Positions 8,786 through 17,722 of a stretch of 64,000 nt of DNA are shown piece by piece. Where the stretch lies: positions 481,539 through 545,538 of the forward strand of contig NZ_JAXIWG010000003.1 of NCBI RefSeq assembly GCF_034652275.1. The letters are read 5' to 3'. Each line of letters opens with the position of its first letter. The stretch's first letter is position 1. The DNA comes from Yoonia sp034652275 (GTDB taxonomy: Bacteria; Pseudomonadota; Alphaproteobacteria; Rhodobacterales; Rhodobacteraceae). Under the pieces are notes generated by a model. It worked only from the letters and a program-made list of their open reading frames with translations, was not told where the DNA came from and made no database searches. Both the position numbers and the translations under genes were made by a program.

Positions 8786-9658
8786 ATGACACAGTCACCA
8801 AAAGTCGCCGCCTTCTGGGATGCACCGACCGGAAGCTGGCAATATGTTTTCCACGATCCCGCCACGATGAAAGGGGCCATTGTCGATCCGGTCTGGAACT
8901 TTGATCCGCTGTCGGGTGCGACCAGCATCAGCGATGCGCAGAAACTGCTGGATTATGTGCAAAAGACCGGCATCGACGTGGAATGGGTGCTCGATACGCA
9001 TCCACACGCCGACCATTTTTCCGCCGGTGTCTGGCTGAAACAGAAACTGGGGGCCAAGACCGGCATCGGCGAACATGTCGTCAAGGTGCAGGCGCTGTGG
9101 AAGGATATCTACAATCTCGGCGATGATGTCCCGACCGACGGCAGCCAGTGGGACCACCTGTTCGCAGACGGCGACACGTTCATGGTCGGCAATCTGGCGG
9201 TGAAGGTGATGTTTTCACCCGGTCACACGATGGCCTCGGTCAGCTATGTCGTGGGCGATGCGGCCTTTGTACATGACACGCTGATGATGCCCGACAGCGG
9301 CACCAGCCGCGCGGATTTTCCGGGCGGGTCGTCGGCGGCTCTTTACGACAGCCTGATGCAGATCTTGGCGCTGCCCGATGACACGCGACTGTATGTTGGC
9401 CATGATTACGCGCCGGACCGTGAAGCGGCCTGCATGGCGACCGTCGCAGAGCATCGCGCACGCAACATCCATCTGGCCGACAGCCCCGACAAAGTGGCGT
9501 TTCAGGCCCGCCGCGATGCCCGCGATGCGACCCTGCCGCTGCCCAAGCTGATGCTGGCCGCCTTGCAGGTCAATATCCGCGGCGGCCGAGCGCCAAAGGC
9601 TGAAAGCAACGGGCGCAGCTACCTAAAGCTGCCGCTCGATTATTTCGAGGCGCGCTGA
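8786..9658 (+). CDS. persulfide dioxygenase-like metallo-beta-lactamase-fold protein (Blh/ETHE1 type)
   Basis: 290 residues. The metal motif is THPHADH (residues 71-77), with further ligands in FSPGHT and VHDTLMMPD. The GTSRADFPGG block is typical of the bacterial persulfide dioxygenase/Blh group, which oxidises glutathione persulfide to sulfite using mononuclear iron. The usual rhodanese fusion is absent. It lies directly behind the 1-Cys peroxiredoxin. This points to detoxification of reactive sulfur as well as peroxide; the substrate is inferred from family resemblance. Confidence 0.85.
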   Translation: MTQSPKVAAFWDAPTGSWQYVFHDPATMKGAIVDPVWNFDPLSGATSISDAQKLLDYVQKTGIDVEWVLDTHPHADHFSAGVWLKQKLGAKTGIGEHVVKVQALWKDIYNLGDDVPTDGSQWDHLFADGDTFMVGNLAVKVMFSPGHTMASVSYVVGDAAFVHDTLMMPDSGTSRADFPGGSSAALYDSLMQILALPDDTRLYVGHDYAPDREAACMATVAEHRARNIHLADSPDKVAFQARRDARDATLPLPKLMLAALQVNIRGGRAPKAESNGRSYLKLPLDYFEAR

Positions 9659-9677
9659 TAATGGCGGAGCGGTGGCG

Positions 9678-11606
9678 CTACCTGTCTTGCGCCATCGCCC
9701 GGAAGCGGCCCATCCAGTCGTTCACGCGACCCAGATGGGCGCTGCCTTCGTTGCTCAGATGGCCGAAATCCATGTAGACAAAAGTGCCGTCCTGCATTGC
9801 GTCGCACATGCCGTTCCGGCAGAAATCGTCGTGCAGCCAATAGACCGGGACCTCTTCGGCCACCATGCGCAGCATGACATCAACAGCACTGTCGGCGCGC
9901 AAGGCAAAGTCGCAGGTGGCCTCGTCCATGCCGAAATAGACGCTGCGCATCAGGCATTGCCCGATGTTCCAGCCCGTGCGTGGCATCGGCGATACGATGA
10001 TGACATCGGCCCCTGTTTCACGGATCGCCTGCGCGGTCGCGATCAGTTGCTCCGCGACAAAGGGCAGGTCCGGTCCGGGGATCAGGTCACCGCTGGCGGC
10101 TTGCAAGCCATCCCGAAACAGATGGTCGAACGGCGATGACAGCACGACCAGCCGCAGATCGGTCTGCGCCCGCACCCACGCCAGCACGCGGTCGTTGAAA
10201 GCGATACACCCCTCTGCCCAGCCTTGGGTGAACACTTGTGCGATGCCTAGAACGGGCGCGCAGCTTTGCAGTGTGAATTGCTGCATCCCGAGGCTGGCTT
10301 CGCTGGCGATCATGCCCGGTGCCAGATGGCCGGCAAAGCTGTCGCCCCATAGCAGCACGTCAGGTGTGGGCGATGTCAGACAGGGCGGGGCGGCGATATA
10401 GTTCCCCATACAATCGCGATGCAGCCCGGGATTCGGGGCCAGCCTGTTGTCGAGCGTGGCAAAGCTGATCTCGCCGTTCTTGCGCGAGGGAAACCCGTCA
10501 CCCAGATGCACGACAAGGCCGATGGCGACGATCAAGGCACCAAAGGTCCCGCTGGCAAGGAAAACATGGCGCTGTGACCGCAGCAGAGGGGTGCTGCGGT
10601 TGCGGAAAGGCTGTTCGACCCAGTACCACGTGGCCCAGGCCAGCAGCAATGCCGCACAAGCTAGACCCAGCATCAGCGCTTCGCTTGGCTCTGTGGTGCT
10701 GCGCAGGCGGGCGAAGGCGAACAGGGGTTGGTGCCAAAGATAGGCGCTGTAGGAAATCAGGCCGATCCCGACGAAACCGCGTGTCGCCAGCACCCGTGCG
10801 GCCCAAGTGCGCTGCCCCGCGAACAGGATGACCAGCGCGGTGCCACCGACCGGCAGCAGCGCATAGACACCCGGAAAAGGTGTCTGGTCGTCGAATGTAA
10901 AGACAGCGAATACGATCAGACCAAGCCCAAGCGCGGCAAGGGGTTCGTTTGACCGCTGCGCGCGGCCATAGGTCAGAAAGGCGCAAACCGACCCGACAAG
11001 CAATTCCCATGCGCGTGTGGTGATCAGATAGAAATTCGCGTCGGGGTCGCGGCGTCCGGTCAGTTCCGACAACAGCAGGCTGCAGACCGCAACCGCGATG
11101 ATTCCCCACAGCAGACGGGTGCGACCAAAGCGCCAGCCCCACAGCAGGAACACCGGAAACAGCAGGTAGAACTGTTCTTCGACAGCAAGGCTCCATGTGT
11201 GCAGCAGCGGCTTCAACTCGGCGGCGGCGGCGAAATAGCCGCCTTCGAGCCAGAACAGGACATTCGATCCGAAAAAGACCACCGCGATCAGGCTTTGCCC
11301 GAAAGCCTGCAACTGCGAAGGCAACATCCACATGTAGGCGAAAGGCAGACAGGCCAGCATGACGACAAACAGGGCGGGCAGAATCCGGCGGGCGCGGCGT
11401 TCGTAGAACCGCAGGATCGAAAAATGGCCCTGCGCCATCTCGTCGATCAGGATGCGGGTAATCAGATAGCCGCTGATCACAAAGAAAACGTCCACGCCGA
11501 CAAAGCCGCCGCTGAATGCGCTGAAACCGGCGTGAAACAGGATGACGGGCAATACGGCGATCGCGCGCAATCCGTCGATCTCTCTTCTATAGTGCATTGA
11601 GGCCAT
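9678..11606 (-). CDS. OafA-type acyltransferase with C-terminal SGNH domain
   Basis: About 642 residues. The N-terminal half is an acyltransferase-3 membrane domain of about ten helices, starting YRREIDGLRAIAVLPVILFH and containing the RRARRILPAL and HTWSLAVEEQFYLLFP motifs. The C-terminal half is an SGNH domain with the nucleophile block LLWGDSFAGH and the catalytic Asp/His block DFGHLSNEGSAHL. Such proteins O-acetylate envelope polysaccharides or glycans. The start at 11606 (or Met at 11597) is uncertain because no clear ribosome binding site is seen. It is divergent from the glucan operon, so its substrate may be an envelope glycan, which is inference. Confidence 0.92.
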   Translation of the reverse strand: MASMHYRREIDGLRAIAVLPVILFHAGFSAFSGGFVGVDVFFVISGYLITRILIDEMAQGHFSILRFYERRARRILPALFVVMLACLPFAYMWMLPSQLQAFGQSLIAVVFFGSNVLFWLEGGYFAAAAELKPLLHTWSLAVEEQFYLLFPVFLLWGWRFGRTRLLWGIIAVAVCSLLLSELTGRRDPDANFYLITTRAWELLVGSVCAFLTYGRAQRSNEPLAALGLGLIVFAVFTFDDQTPFPGVYALLPVGGTALVILFAGQRTWAARVLATRGFVGIGLISYSAYLWHQPLFAFARLRSTTEPSEALMLGLACAALLLAWATWYWVEQPFRNRSTPLLRSQRHVFLASGTFGALIVAIGLVVHLGDGFPSRKNGEISFATLDNRLAPNPGLHRDCMGNYIAAPPCLTSPTPDVLLWGDSFAGHLAPGMIASEASLGMQQFTLQSCAPVLGIAQVFTQGWAEGCIAFNDRVLAWVRAQTDLRLVVLSSPFDHLFRDGLQAASGDLIPGPDLPFVAEQLIATAQAIRETGADVIIVSPMPRTGWNIGQCLMRSVYFGMDEATCDFALRADSAVDVMLRMVAEEVPVYWLHDDFCRNGMCDAMQDGTFVYMDFGHLSNEGSAHLGRVNDWMGRFRAMAQDR

Positions 11607-11908
11607 GTGTCTGGGCTGGATCGCGTTGCGCCGACACCTAGCACCCGTACCCCGAGCTGGATAGAAAAATCGCACCCCGGCGGGCGGTTGCGGCAAACCG
11701 TGCTGTCGCATCCCGTGATGCTTGAAATTCGGGCAGGCACCCGTTGCGGGGGGCTGGAAACCGGCGGAACCAAGCCTATTTTCAATACGTTGCGTCGTGG
11801 CTTCTTGTGCTTTGCTGCACTGCCGCAATATGAGCAGCAATCGCACGCGCACAGGCGAATCGCCTGACGCGGTGATCGCTTGAAAAATCGGATGATCTGG
11901 GGACTTAC
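11607..11908. other. intergenic promoter region between the acyltransferase and opgG
   Basis: 302 nt without a supported gene, separating two divergent transcription units. It holds a 15-nt palindrome, CAGGCGAATCGCCTG, at 11852-11866, 42 nt before the opgG ATG. No convincing -35/-10 pair was picked out. Confidence 0.5.
11852..11866. promoter_or_regulatory. palindrome upstream of opgG
   Basis: Seven-base arms CAGGCGA/TCGCCTG around a single central A. It could be an operator or a small leader hairpin of the opg operon. No regulator can be assigned. Confidence 0.35.
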
Positions 11909-13498
11909 ATGGCTTTTGCGACACGCATGAACAGACGTCAGTTGCTGCGGTCGGGCGCTGCGACCGCTGCCGCTCTGATGGCCTCTGGCGTCATGGCGCA
12001 GGATGCAACCGTGCAGGCCGATCCGGTGCCGTTTTCCTTCGACATCCTGACCGAGACCGCGCAAGCGCAGGCTGCGGCCCCCTATGCCGAACCCATCCGC
12101 CCCGAGGGATTTCTGGGTGCGCTCGATTATGACGACTACCGGCTGATCCGCTTCCGTGCCGATCGCGCGCGCTGGGCCGAGAGCGACGCTGGCTTCCATG
12201 TCCATGCGTTCCACACCGGCTGGCTATTCGGTGAACCTGTCAAGCTGTTCGAGGTCACGCGCGACGCCGATAGCCTGATCGCGACACCGATGGTCTTTTC
12301 GACTGCGGATTTCGAATATCTCAACGATCTGGCCGACCGCGTGCCTGCGGGGGCCGAACTGCCCGGTGTGGCCGGTTTCCGGCTGAACACGCCGCTGAAC
12401 CATCCTGACCGCTTCGATGAACTGGTGTCCTTTCTGGGGGCCAGCTATTTCCGCGCCCTTGGCCGCGACAGCCGCTATGGGCTGAGCGCGCGGGGACTGG
12501 CGCTGAACACCGCAGGCCCCCAGCCCGAGGAATTCCCCCGCTTCACGCGCTTTTATCTGGAACGTCCGTCGCAGGGTGCGGGTGAAACAATCGTCTATGC
12601 CTTGCTCGACAGCCCCAGCGTCAGCGGTGCCTACCGCTTTGTGATCCGCCCCGGTGACACGACCGAGATGGACGTGACCGCGCGTCTGTTCTTCCGAGCC
12701 GATGTGGCCGAAATGGGGATCGCGCCCCTGACCTCGATGTTCCTGTTCAACGGCGTCAACCGCGCTGGGTTCGATGATTACCGCCCCCGCGTGCATGACA
12801 GCGACGGGCTGCGGATCGTGCAGCGCGGCGGTGATGTGATATGGCGTCCGCTGAACAACCCGTCCCGCCTTGCGGGATCTTATTTTGTCGAAAACAACCC
12901 CGTCAGTTTTGCGCTGCACCAGCGCGAACGCGACTTTGGCAAATACCTTGACGCGGGCGCGCATTACGAAATGCGCCCCTCTCTCGAGGTGGTGCCGCAG
13001 GGCGATTGGGGGCCGGGTCATGTGCGTCTGATCGAGATCCCGACCGCGCTGGAGGTTGAGGACAACATCGTCGCCTATTTCATCCCCGAAGGCACAGTTG
13101 CAGCAGGGGATACGCGTGAATTCGCCTACCAGCTTCGGTGGGGCGATCTGCCTGAAAGCGATGGCGCTGAACTGGCGCATGTCGTGGAAACGCGCGCGGG
13201 TGCGGGCGGTGTATCCGGCGTCATCAACCCCGAGAACAAGCGCAAATTCGTCATTGATTTCAAGGGTGGCTTCTTGTCCCGCCTGACGCAAGCCGACGAA
13301 CTTACCCCCGTTGTCACCGCGTCGGGGGGCGAGCTTGTCGCTGTTACGCTGGCTCCCGTCGAAGGCAGCGATCTTTGGCGCGTGGTGATCGACGTGCAAT
13401 CCGACAGCGATCTCGTTGAACTTTCTGCCCATGTCGCGGGTTATGGCCGCAAGTTGACGGAAACTTGGCTTTACCAGTGGATCAGACCCAATGCGTGA
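11909..13498 (+). CDS. opgG: periplasmic glucan biosynthesis protein OpgG/MdoG
   Basis: 529 residues, the usual length. OpgG is a periplasmic protein needed for branching or release of osmoregulated periplasmic glucans. The N-terminus carries a twin-arginine-type signal (NRRQLLRSGAATAAALMASG, cleavage near MAQ), suggesting Tat export. The OpgG domain has FDILTETAQAQA, DYDDYRLIRF, and a C-terminal immunoglobulin-like region. It opens the operon opgG-small ORF-opgH-opgC, and its stop overlaps the start of the small ORF. Confidence 0.95.
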   Translation: MAFATRMNRRQLLRSGAATAAALMASGVMAQDATVQADPVPFSFDILTETAQAQAAAPYAEPIRPEGFLGALDYDDYRLIRFRADRARWAESDAGFHVHAFHTGWLFGEPVKLFEVTRDADSLIATPMVFSTADFEYLNDLADRVPAGAELPGVAGFRLNTPLNHPDRFDELVSFLGASYFRALGRDSRYGLSARGLALNTAGPQPEEFPRFTRFYLERPSQGAGETIVYALLDSPSVSGAYRFVIRPGDTTEMDVTARLFFRADVAEMGIAPLTSMFLFNGVNRAGFDDYRPRVHDSDGLRIVQRGGDVIWRPLNNPSRLAGSYFVENNPVSFALHQRERDFGKYLDAGAHYEMRPSLEVVPQGDWGPGHVRLIEIPTALEVEDNIVAYFIPEGTVAAGDTREFAYQLRWGDLPESDGAELAHVVETRAGAGGVSGVINPENKRKFVIDFKGGFLSRLTQADELTPVVTASGGELVAVTLAPVEGSDLWRVVIDVQSDSDLVELSAHVAGYGRKLTETWLYQWIRPNA

Positions 13499-13670
13499 TT
13501 TTCTCCCCGAAGAGGATTCGGACATCGAACGGATCATCGCCGCGATTGGAGCGCCGCCTGCGGCACCTATGGTCGTTGTTCGGCAGGAACTTGAACGGTC
13601 GGGCACGCAGGTGTCGCACGGGCTGTTCCCGCGGCTGATCGGTGTGTTCATGCCAAAGGCTGGCCAGTAG
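13491..13670 (+). CDS. small protein in the opgI position (59 aa)
   Basis: 59 residues, starting MRDFLPEEDSDIERIIAAIG. The ATG lies inside the last codons of opgG (8-nt overlap) and the stop ends 3 nt before the opgH ATG, so it is tightly packed and probably translationally coupled. The N-terminus is acidic; the C-terminus is more hydrophobic (GLFPRLIGVFMPKAGQ). In R. sphaeroides the operon is described as opgGIH-opgC, with opgI lacking an E. coli homologue yet needed for backbone synthesis. This ORF occupies that position, but homology to OpgI was not tested. Confidence 0.7.
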   Translation: MRDFLPEEDSDIERIIAAIGAPPAAPMVVVRQELERSGTQVSHGLFPRLIGVFMPKAGQ

Positions 13671-13673
13671 ATC

Positions 13674-15464
13674 ATGCAAGACGCACAGCGGGGCGACCGC
13701 GATGTGACCGCTGTCCGCAGGTTGGCGCTGGCGGCCAGTGTGGCGGCGGGGCTTGTCGCTTTTGTCTTTTTCCTGCGCTTCGGGATCGCGGACGGGCTGG
13801 ACGGAATTGACGTGCTGCGCAGCCTGTTGCTGCTGGTATCGACCTTCTGGCTGTCATGGGGCGCGATGCAGGCCTTCATCGGGCTGACCACACATGCGGC
13901 GCCCCCCGTGATCGACCGCAGCGCGCCGCTTGATGCGCGGATCGCCGTGCTGGTCCCGATCTATCAAGAAGACCCCGTCACTACCTTCGCGCGGATCGCG
14001 GCGATGGATATGTCGCTGGCCGCGACAGGCCACGGTGACAGGTTCGATTTCGCGATCCTGTCGGATACCCGCGATGATGTCGTCGCAGCGCGCGAGAGGC
14101 TTTGGTATCTGCGCCTTTTGCGCGACCGGAACGGGCAGGGACGCATTTTCTATCGCCGCCGCGCCAGCAACAAGGGCAAGAAAGCGGGCAATGTCGAGGA
14201 TTTCATCCGCACGTCGGGTGCGGCCTATGAATTTGCGATCATCCTTGATGCCGACAGCCTGATCGAAGGCGAAACCATGGTCGAGATGGCCCGCCGGATG
14301 CAGGCGGACCCTGATCTGGGCCTGTTGCAGACCTTGCCGCGTATCATCGGCGCGCGGTCGCGTTTTGGCCGCGCGATGCAGTTTTCGGCGGCGTTCAATT
14401 CGCCCGTATTCGCGCGCGGCCTTGCGATGATGCAGGGGCGCACCGGCCCGTTCTGGGGGCATAACGCGATCATCCGCACCCGCGCCTTTGCGCAAAGCTG
14501 CGGTTTGCCGGAACTCGCAGGCAAGCCCCCGTTCGGCGGCCATATCCTGAGTCATGATTACGTCGAAGCCGCGCTGCTGGCGCGCGCGGGCTGGACCGTG
14601 CGGCTAGATGACGATCTGGGCGGCAGCTACGAGGAAGGGCCGGAGAATATCGTCGATCATGCCAAACGCGACCGGCGCTGGTGCCAAGGCAACCTGCAAC
14701 ATGCGCGGCTGCTCTTTGCCCCCGGTCTGCGCGGGTGGAGCAGATTTGTCTTTCTGCAAGGCATCCTCGCCTATCTGGCCTCGGTGGTCTGGCTGGCGTT
14801 CCTGCTGGCAAGCGTGGCCGCCCCTGTTTTTGGCCCGCCTGTCGTCTATTTCCCGACCCAGTACTGGCCCTTGCCGGCGACGCCGCCCGATCAGACGACG
14901 CTGGCCGTGGCCTTGGTTATCGGCATTTTCGGTCTGCTGATCCTGCCCAAGCTGTTGATCGGTGCCGATGCGGTGCTGCGCGGGCGGGCGCGCGATTTCG
15001 GAGGCTGGTGGGCTGCGACCGCCTCGACCATGTCGGAACTGCTGCTGTCTTCGGTTACCGCTCCGATTTTCATGATGTACCAGACGCGGTCGGTGTTTCA
15101 GGTCCTGCTCGGACGTGACGGCGGTTGGCCTGCGCATGACCGAGGCGACGGGCGGTTGCGTGTGGCGGATGCCTTTGCTGCCTGCCACTGGATCGTGGTC
15201 TGTGGGCTGTTCGGTCTGGCTTTGGCCGCCACCCTGTCGCCGGGCCTTCTGCTGTGGTTCCTGCCGGTCACGCTGCCGATGGTGTTTTCGCCTTTCATCA
15301 TCGCATGGACATCGCGCCCCGGCGCGCCGCAGCTGTTCCTCACACCCGAGGAACTGGCGCTTCCGCCGGTGATGCGGCTGCGCGCCACGGTGCTGGACGG
15401 ATGGCAAGCCGGCGACGTGAACGACGAGCCCGAGCTTTTGTCGGGAGACATGCGCTATGTCTGA
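13674..15464 (+). CDS. opgH: glucans biosynthesis glucosyltransferase OpgH/MdoH
   Basis: 596 residues, shorter than the roughly 850-residue E. coli protein because the N-terminal extension is lacking. It polymerises the glucan backbone from UDP-glucose at the inner membrane. Two N-terminal helices precede a GT2 domain with VPIYQED, ILDADS, the acceptor aspartate in LSHDYVEAALLARAG and the RRWCQGN motif. Several C-terminal membrane helices follow. The start lies 3 nt after the small ORF stop, and the end overlaps opgC by 8 nt. Confidence 0.96.
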   Translation: MQDAQRGDRDVTAVRRLALAASVAAGLVAFVFFLRFGIADGLDGIDVLRSLLLLVSTFWLSWGAMQAFIGLTTHAAPPVIDRSAPLDARIAVLVPIYQEDPVTTFARIAAMDMSLAATGHGDRFDFAILSDTRDDVVAARERLWYLRLLRDRNGQGRIFYRRRASNKGKKAGNVEDFIRTSGAAYEFAIILDADSLIEGETMVEMARRMQADPDLGLLQTLPRIIGARSRFGRAMQFSAAFNSPVFARGLAMMQGRTGPFWGHNAIIRTRAFAQSCGLPELAGKPPFGGHILSHDYVEAALLARAGWTVRLDDDLGGSYEEGPENIVDHAKRDRRWCQGNLQHARLLFAPGLRGWSRFVFLQGILAYLASVVWLAFLLASVAAPVFGPPVVYFPTQYWPLPATPPDQTTLAVALVIGIFGLLILPKLLIGADAVLRGRARDFGGWWAATASTMSELLLSSVTAPIFMMYQTRSVFQVLLGRDGGWPAHDRGDGRLRVADAFAACHWIVVCGLFGLALAATLSPGLLLWFLPVTLPMVFSPFIIAWTSRPGAPQLFLTPEELALPPVMRLRATVLDGWQAGDVNDEPELLSGDMRYV

Positions 15465-16587
15465 CATGATCGGCACCCCCGTCGCAGCAGGACGCGACCC
15501 CCGGCTGGATGTATTCCGCGGGCTGGCGCTGGTGATGATCTTCATCAACCATGCCCCGCGCAACTGGCTCGAAAATTTCACCAACCGCAATTTCGGCTTT
15601 TCGGATGCGGCAGAAGGTTTTGTCTTCATGTCGGGGATCGCCGCCGGTATCGCCTATTCGGGGTCTTTCCGGCGCGGTGATCCGGTGACGGGAATCGCCC
15701 GCGTGCTGCGCCGTGTCTGGACGCTGTATCAGGTGCATATCCTGATCACCTTGGTTGCTCTTGCTATCGCTGCGGCTGCCGCACATTGGTTCGGCGCGCC
15801 CGAGATGATGCGCAAGCATGGTATTTGGGTGCTGGTGACCGACCCGCTGGGCTTTCTGATCGGGGTGCCGCTTTTGGGGCATCAGCTTGGCTATGTGAAT
15901 ATCCTGCCGCTGTATCTGGTGCTGTTGCTGCTGGTCCCGCCCGTGATCTGGGGCGCGCTGCGCTGGCCGCTGGTCGTGCTGGGCCTGTCTATCGCCGTCT
16001 GGCTGGCGGCGGGTATCCTGCGCGTCAATTTTCCGAACTACCCCCAGCAGGGCGGCTGGTTTCTTAACCCGTTCTCCTGGCAACTCTTGTTCGTCGTCGG
16101 GCTGCTGACAGGCGTCGCGCACAAGGCGGGGCGGCGGTTCGTGCCGGTCCTGCCGTGGTTGCAATGGCTGACGGGGGGCTTTTTGCTCTTGTCTCTAGTC
16201 TGGATGCAATGGCCCGATTTCGCGGCCGTCATGCGCGGCGGGCTGAGGGCGGCGCAGGATGCAGGCGTGCCGTGGGTGATTACGGGGTTCAACAAGACCT
16301 ATCTGGCCGCACCCCGCCTGCTGCATATCCTTGCGCTGGCCTATTTTCTGTCGAGCTTTGCTATCGTCAGACGGGCCTGCCATCATGCGATCGTGGCACC
16401 CTTGGCCCTGCTTGGCCAGCAGGCGCTGCCGGTTTTTGCGCTGGGCACCGTGCTGGCCTTTGCGATTCAGGCGGTCAAGACGGTGACGGGGCAGGATTTC
16501 GTGCTTGATACGCTGATGATCGCGGGCGGGCTTATGGCACAACTGGCCTTGGCCGCGTCCAAGCAATACTGGCCCAAGCCGCGCTAA
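15457..16587 (+). CDS. opgC: OpgC glucan substitution protein (succinyltransferase type)
   Basis: 376 residues, about ten membrane helices. The N-terminal motif RDPRLDVFRGLALVMIFINH and the ADAAEGFVFMSG-like block (SDAAEGFVFMSGIAAG) mark the OpgC family, which resembles membrane acyltransferases. In R. sphaeroides OpgC adds succinyl groups that make the glucans anionic. It is the last gene of the operon, overlapping opgH by 8 nt. Succinylation is the likely activity by analogy. Confidence 0.92.
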   Translation: MSDMIGTPVAAGRDPRLDVFRGLALVMIFINHAPRNWLENFTNRNFGFSDAAEGFVFMSGIAAGIAYSGSFRRGDPVTGIARVLRRVWTLYQVHILITLVALAIAAAAAHWFGAPEMMRKHGIWVLVTDPLGFLIGVPLLGHQLGYVNILPLYLVLLLLVPPVIWGALRWPLVVLGLSIAVWLAAGILRVNFPNYPQQGGWFLNPFSWQLLFVVGLLTGVAHKAGRRFVPVLPWLQWLTGGFLLLSLVWMQWPDFAAVMRGGLRAAQDAGVPWVITGFNKTYLAAPRLLHILALAYFLSSFAIVRRACHHAIVAPLALLGQQALPVFALGTVLAFAIQAVKTVTGQDFVLDTLMIAGGLMAQLALAASKQYWPKPR

Positions 16588-16692
16588 AGCCTGTCGCCCA
16601 AGTTTATTCTGCAAGGCCGCTTGTGGCGTGCGGCGTGGATGCACAGCTTCTGTCGTGGCAGGGCAGGGATGCTGCCCGAAAGGATTTCTTTG

Positions 16693-17613
16693 ATGGATTA
16701 CTTCTATGTCGTGGCTGGCCTTGTCGGCCTGTTTTTTGGTGGCGAAGCATTGGTGCGCGGCAGCGTCGGTGTCGCGCGGCGGCTGGCGATCCCGCCTTTG
16801 CTGATCGGACTGACTGTCGTGGGTTTCGGCACGTCGACGCCGGAACTGCTGGTGTCGGTGCAGGCAGCCCTGCGCGGCGTGCCAGACATCGCGGTGGGCA
16901 ATATCGTAGGGTCCAACATCGCCAATATCCTGCTGATCGTCGGTGTGACGGCGCTGGTCTGGCCGATCACCGTGACGGGTGCGACCCTGCGCCGGGACAC
17001 GCTGGTCATGGTCGCTGCCGCGCTGGTGCTGGTGCCGGTCTTTGCGCTGGGGGTGATCGGGCGTCTGCCGGGGCTGGTGCTGGTGGCGGGGCTGGCGGGC
17101 TATCTGGTTTGGGCCTACCGCACGCCGGGTGCAGCCGAACCCGAGGATGCCGACCTGCCCGCGCCGTCATCCACATGGGTGTCGGTCCTGTGGGTGGTGG
17201 GCGGCCTAGTCGTGCTGATGGCGGGGGCACGGTTTCTGGTCGACGGGTCGGTCAACATCGCCCGCGGTTTCGGGATTTCCGAGGCCTTCATCGGGCTGAC
17301 CATCGTGGCCGTGGGCACGTCCTTGCCGGAACTTGCGACATCGCTGATCGCGGCGTTCCGGCGCCAGTCGGAAATCGCCATCGGCAACATCGTGGGGTCC
17401 AACATCTTTAACGTGCTGGGGATTCTAGGGCTGACCGCGATCATCACGCCTGTCCCTGTGGCGGGCCGGTTCCTGACCTTTGATCTGCCGGTGATGATCG
17501 TGGCGTCCCTTGTGCTAACCGCGCTGCTGCTGACCCGTCCACAGATCGGGCGCGTGATGGGTGTGGGGCTGCTCGTGGCTTATGTCGGCTACGTCTGGGC
17601 CGCGCAGGGGTGA
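16693..17613 (+). CDS. calcium/sodium antiporter (CaCA family, YrbG-like)
   Basis: 306 residues, about ten membrane helices. Two internal repeats each carry the alpha motif: GFGTSTPELLVSVQAAL...GNIVGSNIANILLIVG near the start and AVGTSLPELATSLIAAF...GNIVGSNIFNVLGILG later. The acidic residue in each repeat (PEL) is the ion site of the family. It exchanges Na+ or H+ for Ca2+ across the inner membrane. The start at 16693 is the ATG just before the first helix (MDYFYVVAGL); the frame is open further upstream without family support. Confidence 0.95.
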   Translation: MDYFYVVAGLVGLFFGGEALVRGSVGVARRLAIPPLLIGLTVVGFGTSTPELLVSVQAALRGVPDIAVGNIVGSNIANILLIVGVTALVWPITVTGATLRRDTLVMVAAALVLVPVFALGVIGRLPGLVLVAGLAGYLVWAYRTPGAAEPEDADLPAPSSTWVSVLWVVGGLVVLMAGARFLVDGSVNIARGFGISEAFIGLTIVAVGTSLPELATSLIAAFRRQSEIAIGNIVGSNIFNVLGILGLTAIITPVPVAGRFLTFDLPVMIVASLVLTALLLTRPQIGRVMGVGLLVAYVGYVWAAQG

Positions 17614-17616
17614 TGC

Positions 17617-17633
17617 CGTCAGGCTGGCGTCAG
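17617..17633. promoter_or_regulatory. direct-repeat operator candidate upstream of the response regulator
   Basis: CGTCAGGCTGGCGTCAG holds two GTCAG pentamers 11 nt apart, the helical spacing used by OmpR-family regulators. The same motif with one base changed lies at 19761-19777. It is 89 nt upstream of the response regulator start. Confidence 0.6.
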
Positions 17634-17722
17634 GGTTATCGGCGAAACCCTCTCGACCCATGACATGAACCACGGCAGTCTGCGGGCTGTTCCGCCCGAT
17701 CCTGAACGAAAGCCTGCCCCTG

